Below are positions 1 to 7,781 of a stretch of DNA of 17,889 nucleotides, piece by piece; positions within the stretch are counted from its first letter, which is position 1; the number at the start of each line of letters is the position of its first letter. A model generated the notes under the pieces. It worked only from the letters and a program-made list of their open reading frames with translations. It did no database searches and had not been told where the DNA came from. A program made the position numbers and the translations under genes. Source of the DNA: Bacteroidaceae bacterium (GTDB lineage: Bacteria; Bacteroidota; Bacteroidia; Bacteroidales; Bacteroidaceae); contig JAFZKR010000015.1 in the NCBI GenBank assembly GCA_017551845.1, positions 1-17,889 on the forward strand, given 5' to 3'.

Positions 1-87
1 GCTGCGACCAATACCAAAAATGTAGGTTAACGCGATTTCACCCCTTTTGTTTTGCGGGATGTCAACGCCAGCGATTCTTATTGCCAT
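1..87 (-). CDS. rpsM: 30S ribosomal protein S13, N-terminal part (cut by window edge)
   Basis: Only the first 29 codons are present; the rest lies left of the window. The start ATG is at 87 and the protein opens [20 protein letters not shown], followed by TYIFGIGRS, the typical start of bacterial S13. S13 sits in the head of the small subunit and contacts the P-site tRNA and the subunit bridges to the 50S. It follows rpmJ by 25 nt in the same direction, the usual infA-rpmJ-rpsM order. In this phylum rpsK, rpsD, rpoA and rplQ normally come next, which is an expectation rather than something seen here. The region before the ATG is AT-rich with no SD. Confidence 0.95.
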   Translation of the reverse strand, partial: MAIRIAGVDIPQNKRGEIALTYIFGIGRS

Positions 88-112
88 ATATTAATTGATT
101 TGTTTGCTCGAT

Positions 113-229
113 TTATCCCTGACGTAATTTCATCTTGGGATTCTTCTTGTTGATTAAATACAGACGTCCTTTGCGACGCACAATCTTGCAGTCGGCTGAA
201 CGTTTCTTCAATGAAACTCTAACTTTCAT
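113..229 (-). CDS. rpmJ: 50S ribosomal protein L36, zinc-free (C-minus) type
   Basis: A 38-codon gene found by reading the gap between infA and rpsM. It begins [20 protein letters not shown] and ends NPKMKLRQG, the L36 signature at full family length. L36 binds 23S rRNA in the large subunit near the base of the L7/L12 stalk. E. coli L36 holds zinc with Cys11, Cys14, Cys27 and His33. The aligned residues here are Ser11, Cys14, Asn27 and Met33, so only one ligand remains and zinc binding is not expected. It sits 12 nt after infA and 25 nt before rpsM. No SD is visible. Confidence 0.95.
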   Translation of the reverse strand: MKVRVSLKKRSADCKIVRRKGRLYLINKKNPKMKLRQG

Positions 230-241
230 ATTCTTTGTTTT

Positions 242-460
242 TTATTTGTACCTGAATACAATTCTGCCCTTGGTCAGGTCATAAGGAGACATCTCCACCT
301 TGACTTTATCACCCGGCAGAATCTTTATAAAATGCAGTCTCATCTTACCGGATATATGACCGGTAATCTCATGTCCGTTCTCCAATTGGATACGAAACAT
401 AGCGTTGGACAATGCCTCAACGATTGTTCCGTCCTGTTCTATTGCGGATTGCTTTGCCAT
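242..460 (-). CDS. infA: translation initiation factor IF-1
   Basis: A 72-residue protein, the exact usual length of IF-1, made of a single S1-type OB fold. Diagnostic segments are [17 protein letters not shown] at the start, [20 protein letters not shown] in the middle, and [20 protein letters not shown] near the end, which is the classic IF-1 C-terminal block. IF-1 binds the ribosomal A site during initiation and helps IF-2 and IF-3 select the initiator tRNA. It starts 1 nt after the map stop codon, so the two are likely translationally coupled. AGGAG occurs 15 nt before the ATG, inside the end of map, too far away to be a normal SD. Confidence 0.98.
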   Translation of the reverse strand: MAKQSAIEQDGTIVEALSNAMFRIQLENGHEITGHISGKMRLHFIKILPGDKVKVEMSPYDLTKGRIVFRYK

Positions 461-461
461 A

Positions 462-1259
462 TTAAAACTCTTTATCTCCTAAAACTTCTGCAATATAGTC
501 AAATGTGGAAAGTATCTCGGCCTTACCGTTGCATATTGCAATGGTATGCTCAAAATGAGCAGCAGGCTTATGATCACGAGTGCGCACACTCCAACCGTCA
601 CTTTCCATATAGACCTTTCTGTCACCCAATGTAATCATAGGCTCGATAGCAATGCACATACCTTTTTTAAGTTGTGTGCCATAACCGCGACGTCCATAAT
701 TGGGGACACAAGGATCCTCATGCATCTCGCGACCGATGCCATGCCCGACAAACTCACGAACCACGCCATATCCATGTGATTCGCAATATGACTGGACTGC
801 ATAGCCGATATCACCGAGACGTTTTCCGGCTACTGCCTGCTCTATACCGAGATATAGAGACTCTTTGGTGACCTTAAGCAGCTCCTTGACTTCAGGAGCA
901 ACTTCGCCCACAGCAAATGTGTAAGCGGAATCACCATTGTAACCGTTCAGAAGAGTTCCACAGTCAACCGATACGATGTCACCATCCTTAAGTGGCTCAT
1001 CGTTCGGTATCCCGTGTACTACCATCTCATTGACTGATGTGCAGAGAGCTGCCGGAAAAGGAACATCATCCTGGTTAGGGTATCCCTTGAAAGTAGGTTC
1101 TGCCCCGTTATCGCGGATGAATTCCTCTGCGACACGCGTCAGCTCATTAGTGGTCACGCCAGGTCTGATAAGCTTGGCGACTTCACCAAGAGTTCTGCCG
1201 ACCAGCTCGTTAGCTGCCCGCATCAACGCGATCTCCTCCTCAGTTTTAAGAAATATCAT
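462..1259 (-). CDS. map: methionine aminopeptidase type I
   Basis: A 265-residue type I methionine aminopeptidase, which removes the initiator Met from nascent proteins at the ribosome exit. The five metal ligands are in place: Asp99 (SVDCG), Asp110 (NGDSA), His173 ([12 protein letters not shown]), Glu206 (AIEPM) and Glu237 (HFEHTIA). His82 (VVHGIP) matches the substrate-binding His. I chose the ATG at 1259, giving [20 protein letters not shown], the normal start of Bacteroidota Map. The reading frame stays open to 1328, but those extra codons lie inside secY and do not resemble Map. It follows secY by 10 nt and precedes infA by 1 nt. This places a nascent-chain processing enzyme in the ribosomal operon. 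Confidence 0.97.
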   Translation of the reverse strand: MIFLKTEEEIALMRAANELVGRTLGEVAKLIRPGVTTNELTRVAEEFIRDNGAEPTFKGYPNQDDVPFPAALCTSVNEMVVHGIPNDEPLKDGDIVSVDCGTLLNGYNGDSAYTFAVGEVAPEVKELLKVTKESLYLGIEQAVAGKRLGDIGYAVQSYCESHGYGVVREFVGHGIGREMHEDPCVPNYGRRGYGTQLKKGMCIAIEPMITLGDRKVYMESDGWSVRTRDHKPAAHFEHTIAICNGKAEILSTFDYIAEVLGDKEF

Positions 1260-1269
1260 TTCAATAATA

Positions 1270-2661
1270 TCAATAAGCACCCATTCCTGAACGTCCCTTG
1301 ATACGGCCGGTCTTAAGCAAGCCGTCATAGTGGCGCATCAGAAGATGACTTTCAATCTGCTGCAAAGTATCAAGCACGACACCGATGAGAATGATGAGCG
1401 ATGTTCCTCCAAAGAACTGGGCAAATGCCTGATTCACGCCGAAAAGACGTGCAAATGCGGGCATGACTGCCACTATTGTCAGGAACAGCGCACCAGGCCA
1501 AGTAATGCGTGACATTATAGTATCAATGTAATCTGCAGTAGGTTTTCCTGGTTTCACACCGGGAATAAAACCGTTATTGCGTTTCAAGTCATCAGCCATC
1601 TGTTGCGGGTTGACCGTAACAGCAGTATAGAAGATGGTGAAAGCAATGATAAGAACTGCATAGATGACATTATAAACCCAACCGTCAGTATCAACCAGTT
1701 TCAATGCAAATCCTGAAGGCTCACCCGTACCGATGAATGCGATAGGAATGAACATTATTGCCTGAGCAAAAATGATTGGCATGACGTTGGCAGCATTTAC
1801 CTTCAGAGGAATGTACTGGCGGGCACCACCTATCTGCCTGCCACCTTCAATACGCTTGGCATATTGTACGGGAACCTTACGGACACCCTGCACAAGCATA
1901 ATCGTTCCGGCAGTGGCAAGAAGTAAAACAATAATCTCCAGGAGGAACATGACCAGACCACCACCGGCTGCACCTGCCATACGGGAAGTAAGTTCCTGCA
2001 TGAAAGCAGACGGGAAACGGGCAATGATACCAATCATGATAATGAAGGAGACACCGTTACCTATACCCTTGTCTGTAATACGTTCTCCAAGCCAAAGGAT
2101 AAATGAACTACCTGCTGCAAGAATGATGGTCGACATGATCATGTAAAACGTCCAGGATACCGGAGGCATAAATCCGGAAATCTGGTATCTGAGGTTAAGC
2201 AGATACGAAGGACCCTGGATGAGAAGAATGAACAATGTCAGGTAGCGGGTATATTGATTGATTTTCATTCGACCGCTCTCACCCTCCTTCTGAAGCTTCT
2301 GGAAGCTGGGAACTGCTATGGTAAGCAACTGCAGCACGATTGAAGCTGAGATGTAAGGCATAATACCCAATGCAAAAATCGAAGCATTGGAAAAAGCGCC
2401 TCCTGAAAACATGTCAAGGAGCGACAAAAGACCAGAACTGGTCTGTCTGTGCAGATTGACAAGCATACTTGCATCAATTCCCGGAAGCAGGATATGTGAT
2501 CCCAAACGATAAACTGCAATAAACAGCACCGTAGTGAGAAGACGTTTCCTGAGATCCTCAATCTTTGAGATGTTCTTCAATGTCCCCCAGTTCATTATGA
2601 CGACAAAAGCGACAAGAGATACAACTACAAAGATTATTAAGTATTTCAGAATATTATCCAT
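1270..2661 (-). CDS. secY: Sec translocon subunit SecY, with a hydrophobic N-terminal extension
   Basis: The pore subunit of the SecYEG channel, which exports unfolded proteins and inserts membrane proteins. Both SecY signatures are present: GIMPYISASIVLQLL (residues 99-113) and LGERITDKGIGNGVSF, plus the multiple membrane helices expected of a ten-helix protein. The start is uncertain. The ATG at 2661 is 5 nt after the rplO stop and gives 463 residues with an extra hydrophobic stretch (residues 8-22, IIFVVVSLVAFVVI). An internal ATG at 2595 gives 441 residues starting MNWGTLKNISKIEDLRKRL, closer to the family's cytoplasmic N-terminus. Neither ATG has a strong SD; the upstream one has a weak AGAG. 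I favour 2661 because of the tight spacing, with moderate confidence. Confidence 0.96.
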   Translation of the reverse strand: MDNILKYLIIFVVVSLVAFVVIMNWGTLKNISKIEDLRKRLLTTVLFIAVYRLGSHILLPGIDASMLVNLHRQTSSGLLSLLDMFSGGAFSNASIFALGIMPYISASIVLQLLTIAVPSFQKLQKEGESGRMKINQYTRYLTLFILLIQGPSYLLNLRYQISGFMPPVSWTFYMIMSTIILAAGSSFILWLGERITDKGIGNGVSFIIMIGIIARFPSAFMQELTSRMAGAAGGGLVMFLLEIIVLLLATAGTIMLVQGVRKVPVQYAKRIEGGRQIGGARQYIPLKVNAANVMPIIFAQAIMFIPIAFIGTGEPSGFALKLVDTDGWVYNVIYAVLIIAFTIFYTAVTVNPQQMADDLKRNNGFIPGVKPGKPTADYIDTIMSRITWPGALFLTIVAVMPAFARLFGVNQAFAQFFGGTSLIILIGVVLDTLQQIESHLLMRHYDGLLKTGRIKGRSGMGAY

Positions 2662-2666
2662 CTCTA

Positions 2667-3113
2667 TTAAAGTTTGATAGCGGTTCCACCTAAGGCCTCA
2701 ATTGCTGCAGCAGCACTCTTTGAGAAAGCATGTGCTTCAACATCAACCTTCTTGTCAAGCTTGCCGTTACCAAGAATCTTAACAAGCTGTTTTGAAGAAA
2801 CAAAACCGGCAGCGATAAGATCCGCAACGGTCACCTTCTCAAGGTTGTTCTTCTCTGCAAGAGTCTGGATGGTATCCAGATTGATGGCCTTATACTCAAC
2901 ATGGTTGATGTTCTTGAATCCGAACTTGGGAACAAGACGCTGAAGAGGCATCTGACCACCTTCAAAACCAATCTTTCTGGCATAACCGGAACGTGACTTG
3001 GCACCCTTGCTACCGCGTGTTGATGTACCGCCATGACCTGAACCAGGTCCACGACCAATCCTCTTTGTATGGTGGGTAGAGCCCTCAGCCGGTTTCAATG
3101 TATTTAACTTCAT
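2667..3113 (-). CDS. rplO: 50S ribosomal protein L15
   Basis: A 148-residue L15, normal for the family. The N-terminal half is the Gly/Arg/Ser-rich extension that threads into 23S rRNA (KRIGRGPGSGHGGTSTRGSK, then SRSGYARKIGFEGGQMPLQ). The globular C-terminal half ends with the usual small-residue-rich stretch (SKSAAAAIEALGGTAIKL). L15 is a late-assembling large-subunit protein. It lies between rpmD (24 nt upstream) and secY (5 nt downstream), the standard spc order. The start ATG is preceded by an AT-rich sequence without an SD. Confidence 0.98.
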   Translation of the reverse strand: MKLNTLKPAEGSTHHTKRIGRGPGSGHGGTSTRGSKGAKSRSGYARKIGFEGGQMPLQRLVPKFGFKNINHVEYKAINLDTIQTLAEKNNLEKVTVADLIAAGFVSSKQLVKILGNGKLDKKVDVEAHAFSKSAAAAIEALGGTAIKL

Positions 3114-3137
3114 AACTTTATTACTTTCAGTTTTTAA

Positions 3138-3314
3138 TTAATCGATTACGGTTACCAGATGGTGTACCTTATTGATCATACCCCTGATTGAAGGATTATC
3201 CTCAAGTTCAACCACTCTGTTGAGTTTTTTAAGTCCCAGTGCATCCAGAGTCCTTCTCTGATCGACGGGAGCGCCTATGCGGCTCTTGGTCTGCTTGATC
3301 TTGATTGTTGCCAT
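3138..3314 (-). CDS. rpmD: 50S ribosomal protein L30
   Basis: A 58-residue L30 opening [20 protein letters not shown], followed by [12 protein letters not shown] and a C-terminal MINKVHHLV block, all typical of short bacterial L30. The frame is open up to 3389, but the upstream codons overlap rpsE and do not fit L30. The ATG at 3314 is fixed by both homology and a consensus SD, AAGGAGGT, 7 nt before it. The first A and G of that SD overlap the rpsE stop codon region. L30 binds 23S rRNA in the large subunit. It is 13 nt after rpsE and 24 nt before rplO. Confidence 0.97.
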   Translation of the reverse strand: MATIKIKQTKSRIGAPVDQRRTLDALGLKKLNRVVELEDNPSIRGMINKVHHLVTVID

Positions 3315-3321
3315 TTCTGTA

Positions 3322-3330
3322 ACCTCCTTA
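3322..3330 (-). promoter_or_regulatory. consensus Shine-Dalgarno site for rpmD, overlapping the rpsE stop
   Basis: Read on the minus strand the sequence is TAAGGAGGTTACAGAAATG. AAGGAGGT pairs fully with the usual CACCTCCTT at the 3' end of 16S rRNA, at good spacing. The TAA at its left end is the rpsE stop codon. Most other starts in this window have A/T-rich leaders with no SD, so this site stands out. Whether it is functional is inferred. Confidence 0.85.
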
Positions 3331-3837
3331 TCCATTAAATACCTTACTAATACTGATACCACGGTTCTGGGCGACAGTTCTCGGGTCACGCATCTCTGAG
3401 AGAGCCTTGAGAGTAGCCTTCACCAGATTGTGAGGATTGGATGAGCCTTTCGACTTTGCCAAGACATCAGTAATGCCTACACTCTCGAGAACGGCACGCA
3501 TAGCACCACCTGCCACAACACCGGTACCGGGAGCGGCAGGCTTCATGAACACCTCAGCACCGCCATAACGGGCAGTCTGCTCATGAGGAATAGTACCTTT
3601 CAATACAGGAACACGGATGAGTTCCTTCTTGGCAGCCTCAACGCCCTTGGCAATAGCGGCAGTAACCTCACTGGCCTTACCAAGACCAAGTCCGATGATA
3701 CCGTTGCCGTCACCTACCACTACGATAGCGGCAAAACTAAACGTACGACCACCCTTGGTAACCTTAGTTACGCGGTTGATTGCAACGAGCCTATCTTTCA
3801 GCTCGACATCGTTTGTAACCTTAACTTTATTGTTCAT
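3328..3837 (-). CDS. rpsE: 30S ribosomal protein S5
   Basis: A 169-residue S5 of normal length. The N-terminal double-stranded RNA-binding domain carries [20 protein letters not shown], the S5 signature, then a Gly-rich [20 protein letters not shown] block. The C-terminal domain has [20 protein letters not shown] and [17 protein letters not shown]5 sits on the solvent side of the 30S near the mRNA entry and helps decoding accuracy. It follows rplR by 12 nt and its stop codon overlaps the rpmD SD, which could couple the two genes' translation. Confidence 0.98.
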   Translation of the reverse strand: MNNKVKVTNDVELKDRLVAINRVTKVTKGGRTFSFAAIVVVGDGNGIIGLGLGKASEVTAAIAKGVEAAKKELIRVPVLKGTIPHEQTARYGGAEVFMKPAAPGTGVVAGGAMRAVLESVGITDVLAKSKGSSNPHNLVKATLKALSEMRDPRTVAQNRGISISKVFNG

Positions 3838-3849
3838 AGTAATCGTAGT

Positions 3850-4191
3850 TTAAAATGTGAGACCACTCTTACGGGCGGCATCTGCCAATTCCTTAACTCT
3901 ACCATGATACAGGAAACCGTTGCGGTCAAAAACCACAGTGGTAATACCTGCCTCCTTGGCATTCTGTGCAATAAGCTCACCAACCTTAGCGGCCTGCTCC
4001 TTACCTGACATCTTAGCCATACCCAGTGAAGAGGCAGCGGCCAGAGTCTTTCCGGACAAGTCGTCAATAATCTGGACGTAGATTTGCTTGTTGCTTCTGA
4101 AAACGCTCATGCGCGGACGCTCGGCTGTACCCGAAATCTTGTTGCGAACGCGGAACTTGATCTTATTTCGTCTTTCTGTTTTTGCTGACAT
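3850..4191 (-). CDS. rplR: 50S ribosomal protein L18
   Basis: A 113-residue L18, starting [20 protein letters not shown] with the basic N-terminal tail, then [20 protein letters not shown] and a C-terminal [20 protein letters not shown] followed by [14 protein letters not shown]. These blocks are diagnostic. L18 binds 5S rRNA and helps dock it in the central protuberance with L5. The gene starts 21 nt after rplF and ends 12 nt before rpsE. No SD is present before the ATG. Confidence 0.98.
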   Translation of the reverse strand: MSAKTERRNKIKFRVRNKISGTAERPRMSVFRSNKQIYVQIIDDLSGKTLAAASSLGMAKMSGKEQAAKVGELIAQNAKEAGITTVVFDRNGFLYHGRVKELADAARKSGLTF

Positions 4192-4212
4192 AATCTTACA
4201 TCTTTAAATGTT

Positions 4213-4782
4213 TTACTTGGCAGCGGCTGACTTACCCGACTTGCGACGGAGTACTTCACCCACAAACTTGATACCCTTACCCTTGTAAGGCTCAGGCTTA
4301 CGGAAAGAACGAATCTTGGCACATACCTGACCCAGGAGTTGTTTGTCACATGACTCCAGAGTGATAAGCGGATTCTTGTTTCTCTCGGATTTTGTCTCCA
4401 CCTTGATTTCCGGAGGCAGAACCATCACGATTGAGTGAGAGTGCAGGAGTTCGAAAGTGATCACGTTACCCTGATTTGATACACGGTAACCGACACCCAC
4501 TATTTCCATCTCTTTCTTATATCCCTCCGATACGCCTACAACCATATTGTTGACCAGCGCACGATACAGGCCATGATAAGCATGACGCTGCTTGGGATTA
4601 TCCTGAAGAACTTCGGTATTCTCTTCAAGAGTGATATCGCCGTTCTCAATTGACACTTTTACTGAAGGATCTATCTTCTGTGACAGTGAGCCCTTGGGGC
4701 CCTTCACTGAAACCACGCCATCCTCAAATGTAACTGTAACACCTGAAGGAATGTGAACTGGCAATTTTCCGATTCTTGACAT
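4213..4782 (-). CDS. rplF: 50S ribosomal protein L6
   Basis: A 189-residue L6 with two similar alpha/beta domains. It starts MSRIGKLPVHIPSGVTV and carries the C-terminal signature PEPYKGKGIKFVGEVLRRK. The tail KSGKSAAAK is short and basic. L6 binds the sarcin-ricin loop region of 23S rRNA near the factor-binding site. Upstream of the ATG at 4782 the minus strand reads AAGGAG then 7 nt, an SD match that most neighbours lack. The gene is 16 nt after rpsH and 21 nt before rplR. Confidence 0.98.
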   Translation of the reverse strand: MSRIGKLPVHIPSGVTVTFEDGVVSVKGPKGSLSQKIDPSVKVSIENGDITLEENTEVLQDNPKQRHAYHGLYRALVNNMVVGVSEGYKKEMEIVGVGYRVSNQGNVITFELLHSHSIVMVLPPEIKVETKSERNKNPLITLESCDKQLLGQVCAKIRSFRKPEPYKGKGIKFVGEVLRRKSGKSAAAK

Positions 4783-4798
4783 AGTATCTCTCCTTCAA

Positions 4799-5194
4799 TT
4801 AATAGACGTAGCAAAGAACCTCACCGCCAATCTTCTGCTGTGAAGCTTCCTTGTCTGTCATAACACCCTTTGATGTGGATATAATAGCAATACCCAAACC
4901 ATTGATTACTCTCGGCATTTCACGATAACCGGTATATTGACGCAAACCTGGTGAAGAAATTCTCTCCAGTTTCTTGATTGCGTTGCATTTGTTTACCGGG
5001 TCGTATTTCAGGGCTATCTTTATAGTACCCTGAGGTCCATCCTCCATGAACTTGTAGTTCAGGATGTAACCCTTCTCAAAAAGGATCTTCGTGATCTCTT
5101 TCTTGAGATTTGAGGCAGGTATCTCTACCACCTTGTGCTTAGCCTGGATGGCATTGCGCAGCCTCGTCAGATAATCTGCAATAGGATCTGTCAT
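4799..5194 (-). CDS. rpsH: 30S ribosomal protein S8
   Basis: A 131-residue S8 starting MTDPIADYLTRLRNAIQAKH at the ATG at 5194. The frame is open to 5230, but the extra codons lie in the 65-nt gap after rpsN and are not S8-like. The C-terminal half has SSPGLRQYTGYREMPRVING and STSKGVMTDKEASQQKIGGE, then VLCYVY, the classic S8 end. S8 is a primary 16S rRNA binder of the central domain. In E. coli it also represses the spc operon by binding the rplE start region. I did not find a convincing copy of that RNA site here, so the same control should not be assumed. Confidence 0.97.
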   Translation of the reverse strand: MTDPIADYLTRLRNAIQAKHKVVEIPASNLKKEITKILFEKGYILNYKFMEDGPQGTIKIALKYDPVNKCNAIKKLERISSPGLRQYTGYREMPRVINGLGIAIISTSKGVMTDKEASQQKIGGEVLCYVY

Positions 5195-5259
5195 AAAATT
5201 GCTTTTAAATTGATCAGGACTTCCTGACAATATTTAATTAACACTCACTGATCTTAATA

Positions 5260-5559
5260 TTACCAGCTTGCCTTGCGGACTCCAGGAATCAGACCCTGAG
5301 AAGCCATCTCACGGAACTGGATTCTTGAAAGACCGAACATACGCATATAACCCTTGGGACGACCTGTCAGTTTACAACGGTTGTGCTGACGGATAGGATT
5401 CGCATTGTAGGGAAGATCCTGCAACTTCTGTGCAGCCTCGTATGCTTCAACGGGATCACCCTTGCGGATAACCTCCTTGAGAGCAGCACGCTTCTTTGCG
5501 TATTTGGCAGCCATCTTGGCACGCTTCACTTCGCGGGCCTTCATTGATTCTTTTGCCAT
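5260..5559 (-). CDS. rpsN: 30S ribosomal protein S14, long zinc-free type
   Basis: A 99-residue S14. The N-terminus is [20 protein letters not shown] and the C-terminus carries [20 protein letters not shown] followed by [20 protein letters not shown], the S14 signature. The protein has the long form and lacks the two CxxC pairs of the short zinc-binding type; its only Cys is in NRCKL. S14 is a 30S head protein near S3 and S10. It lies 12 nt after rplE, and the 65-nt gap to rpsH is the longest in the spc part. Confidence 0.98.
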   Translation of the reverse strand: MAKESMKAREVKRAKMAAKYAKKRAALKEVIRKGDPVEAYEAAQKLQDLPYNANPIRQHNRCKLTGRPKGYMRMFGLSRIQFREMASQGLIPGVRKASW

Positions 5560-5571
5560 ATTTCCAATTAG

Positions 5572-6126
5572 TTATTTTTCATTCTTAAACGGCAGTCCAA
5601 ACTCCTTCAACAGAGCATAACCCTCCTCATCGGTCTTGGCCGATGTCACGAAGGTAATGTTCATACCTAAGATGTGTGAAATGCTGTCAATGTTGATTTC
5701 GGGGAAGATAATCTGTTCCTGGATACCCAGTGAATAATTACCCATGCCGTCGAATCTGCTCTCTATGCCCTTGAAGTCACGGATACGAGGAAGCGCGACG
5801 CGGACCAGTCTCTCCAGGAATTCGTACATACGTTCACGGCGAAGTGTCACCATTACGCCGATAGGCATTTTCTTACGAAGTTTGAAGTTAGCGATATCCT
5901 TCTTTGAAACGGTTGCCACAGCCTTCTGACCGGTTATGGTTGTCAGCTCGGCAATTGCGGTATCAATCATCTTCTTATCGGCGATGGCAAGTTTACCAAG
6001 GCCCTGATTGATAACAATCTTCTTCAGGACAGGGACCTGCATTGAAGAAGTATAATGGAATTTCTCCTTTAATGCCGGAGCGATACGCTCGACATACTCT
6101 TTCTTAAGATTTGCAGTAGTGCTCAT
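5572..6126 (-). CDS. rplE: 50S ribosomal protein L5
   Basis: A 184-residue L5 of standard length. Recognisable blocks are [20 protein letters not shown], the L5 signature, then [20 protein letters not shown] and the C-terminal [17 protein letters not shown]5 binds 5S rRNA in the central protuberance and contacts P-site tRNA. Its ATG overlaps the rplX stop by 1 nt (TAATG). AGGAG lies 8 nt before the ATG, within the last rplX codons. Both features suggest coupled translation of rplX and rplE. Confidence 0.98.
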   Translation of the reverse strand: MSTTANLKKEYVERIAPALKEKFHYTSSMQVPVLKKIVINQGLGKLAIADKKMIDTAIAELTTITGQKAVATVSKKDIANFKLRKKMPIGVMVTLRRERMYEFLERLVRVALPRIRDFKGIESRFDGMGNYSLGIQEQIIFPEINIDSISHILGMNITFVTSAKTDEEGYALLKEFGLPFKNEK

Positions 6127-6446
6127 TACTTAATCTCCTCTCCTGATTTCTTGGAATAACGTACAGTCTTGCCCTCAGCGTCCTTCCTGCGACCAATACG
6201 TGCGGGAGCACCTGTCTTTGGATCAACGGGGTTGAGGTTTGAAATATGGATAGGCGCCTCCTGCTTGATGATGCCACCCTGAGGATTCTTGGCGCTGGGC
6301 TTGGTATGTTTGGAGACGAAGTTCACGCCTTCAACGATAGCCCTCTGTTCCTTGACGAGCACTTTCAGTACCTTGCCGGTCTTTCCTTTATCTTCACCGG
6401 CATTGACATATACGGTGTCGTTCTTTTTGATATGTAATTTACTCAT
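6126..6446 (-). CDS. rplX: 50S ribosomal protein L24
   Basis: A 106-residue L24 with an N-terminal KOW motif ([20 protein letters not shown]), then [20 protein letters not shown] and [20 protein letters not shown], the usual L24 blocks. L24 starts assembly of the large subunit and lies near the exit of the peptide tunnel. It begins 19 nt after rplN and its TAA overlaps the rplE ATG. The leader has only a weak AAAGAG. Confidence 0.98.
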   Translation of the reverse strand: MSKLHIKKNDTVYVNAGEDKGKTGKVLKVLVKEQRAIVEGVNFVSKHTKPSAKNPQGGIIKQEAPIHISNLNPVDPKTGAPARIGRRKDAEGKTVRYSKKSGEEIK

Positions 6447-6465
6447 TACTCTTTACTTTTATAAA

Positions 6466-6831
6466 TTAAAGTACTTCAGGAGCCAATGAAACCACCTTCA
6501 TGTTCACGGCACGCAGTTCACGGGCCACCGGACCGAAGATACGGCTTCCCTTTATTTCACCTGTGTTTGCCAGAAGCACGCAGGCATTGTCGTCAAAACG
6601 GATGTAAGAACCGTCAGCACGACGGATCTCCTTCTTGGTACGGACCACCAGTGCTTTAGAAACGGTTCCCTTCTTCATGTCGCTTGAAGGGATAACGCTC
6701 TTAACGGTAACCACGATGGTGTCACCAACCGTAGCATAACGCTTCTTGGTTCCGCCAAGTACACGGATGCAGAGGCACTCCTTGGCGCCGCTGTTGTCAC
6801 AAACTGTGAGTCTGGATTCTGCCTGTATCAT
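6466..6831 (-). CDS. rplN: 50S ribosomal protein L14
   Basis: A 121-residue L14, the family's normal length. It opens [20 protein letters not shown], and has [20 protein letters not shown], then [20 protein letters not shown] followed by FGPVARELR, the L14 signature. L14 sits at the 50S interface and forms bridge B8 with 16S rRNA. It begins only 2 nt after the rpsQ stop, so translation is probably coupled. Confidence 0.98.
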   Translation of the reverse strand: MIQAESRLTVCDNSGAKECLCIRVLGGTKKRYATVGDTIVVTVKSVIPSSDMKKGTVSKALVVRTKKEIRRADGSYIRFDDNACVLLANTGEIKGSRIFGPVARELRAVNMKVVSLAPEVL

Positions 6832-6833
6832 GA

Positions 6834-7091
6834 TTACTTAGCCTTTTCAACAATTTCCTTTAATCTCCATCTCTTTGTCTTGCTCAGAGGACGGGTTTCC
6901 ATAATGCGGACGGTATCGCCTATACCGCACTCGTTTTTCTCGTCATGAACATGGAACTTCTTCGTCTTCCTGACGAACTTACCATAAATAGGATGCTTCT
7001 CTTTGAAGACTGACAGGACTACTATAGTCTTGTCCATCTTGTCGCTGATCACCACACCCTGGCGTTCCTTACGTAAATTTCTATCATTCAT
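6834..7091 (-). CDS. rpsQ: 30S ribosomal protein S17
   Basis: An 85-residue OB-fold protein with the S17 signature [18 protein letters not shown] in the C-terminal half. The N-terminal half has [16 protein letters not shown], also typical. S17 is a primary binder of the 5' domain of 16S rRNA. It lies 13 nt after rpmC and 2 nt before rplN. That is the usual junction between the S10 and spc operons of E. coli, but here there is no room for a promoter or terminator between them. Confidence 0.98.
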   Translation of the reverse strand: MNDRNLRKERQGVVISDKMDKTIVVLSVFKEKHPIYGKFVRKTKKFHVHDEKNECGIGDTVRIMETRPLSKTKRWRLKEIVEKAK

Positions 7092-7104
7092 AGAATCTCT
7101 TTTT

Positions 7105-7299
7105 TTACTTGTTAAGCTCTCTCCTTCTCAGTTCAGTCTTCATCCTGGCGATTGTCTTGCGGAGCTTGACAATCTGGGAAGGATTCTCTAACGGAGAAAT
7201 AGCATGATTCAAACCCATCATCTTATAGTTCGCTGATTCAGTCTCAATGCGCTCAACCAGTTCCTGAGTTGTCAACTCTCTAATTTCTGAATTCTTCAT
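7105..7299 (-). CDS. rpmC: 50S ribosomal protein L29
   Basis: A 64-residue, all-helical small protein starting [20 protein letters not shown] and containing [20 protein letters not shown] followed by RRREL, the L29 signature. L29 lies at the peptide exit next to L23 and helps form the docking site for the signal recognition particle and trigger factor. It is 15 nt after rplP and 13 nt before rpsQ, the standard order. Confidence 0.98.
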   Translation of the reverse strand: MKNSEIRELTTQELVERIETESANYKMMGLNHAISPLENPSQIVKLRKTIARMKTELRRRELNK

Positions 7300-7314
7300 A
7301 ATGAAAGGGTCTGA

Positions 7315-7746
7315 TTAGTTTTCATTCTTAAAATCATAGTCACGTCTTACGACAAGCTTGGTCGTAACCGGAAGTTTCTGGGCGGCCAGACGGAGAGCTT
7401 CCTTAGCGATTGCAAAAGGAACACCGTCGGCTTCAATGATGATACGTCCGGGGGTAATGGGGAATACGTAACCTTCTACGTCACCCTTACCTTTACCCAT
7501 ACGTACGTCCAAAGGCTTCTTAGTAATGGGCTTATCCGGGAAGATTCTGATCCAGATCTGACCTTGACGCTGCATGTAACGTGTTACTGCAACACGGGCA
7601 GCCTCAATCTGCCTACTGGTAATCCAGCAAGTATCCAGACTCTTTATGCCGAATGAGCCGAAAGCAAGCTGATTGCCACGCATGGCATTGCCTTTGCAAC
7701 GGCCTTTCTGCATTCTTCTGTATTTTGTCCTCTTAGGCTGTAACAT
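7315..7746 (-). CDS. rplP: 50S ribosomal protein L16
   Basis: A 143-residue L16 opening [20 protein letters not shown]. It contains the family blocks [20 protein letters not shown] and [20 protein letters not shown]. The Arg in VRMGKGKG matches E. coli Arg81, which is hydroxylated there; whether this occurs here is unknown. L16 lies near the A-site tRNA elbow and is needed for peptidyl-transferase centre maturation. It sits 35 nt after rpsC and 15 nt before rpmC. Confidence 0.98.
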   Translation of the reverse strand: MLQPKRTKYRRMQKGRCKGNAMRGNQLAFGSFGIKSLDTCWITSRQIEAARVAVTRYMQRQGQIWIRIFPDKPITKKPLDVRMGKGKGDVEGYVFPITPGRIIIEADGVPFAIAKEALRLAAQKLPVTTKLVVRRDYDFKNEN

Positions 7747-7781
7747 AATTCAATCTTAATGTTTCAGTTTGACAATTGCAA

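Noticed and set aside
461..480. AGGAG upstream of infA as an SD
   Set aside because: It lies 15 nt from the ATG, too far for normal use, and is explained by the last map codons.
1260..1328. Longer start for map
   Set aside because: The extra 23 codons lie inside the secY 3' end and do not match Map N-termini; [10 protein letters not shown] at 1259 does.
3315..3389. Longer start for rpmD
   Set aside because: The extra codons overlap rpsE, whereas the ATG at 3314 has both family fit and a consensus SD.
3583..4008. 141-residue plus-strand open frame across rpsE and rplR
   Set aside because: Antisense to two certain ribosomal genes that fill the region; composition reflects their codons.
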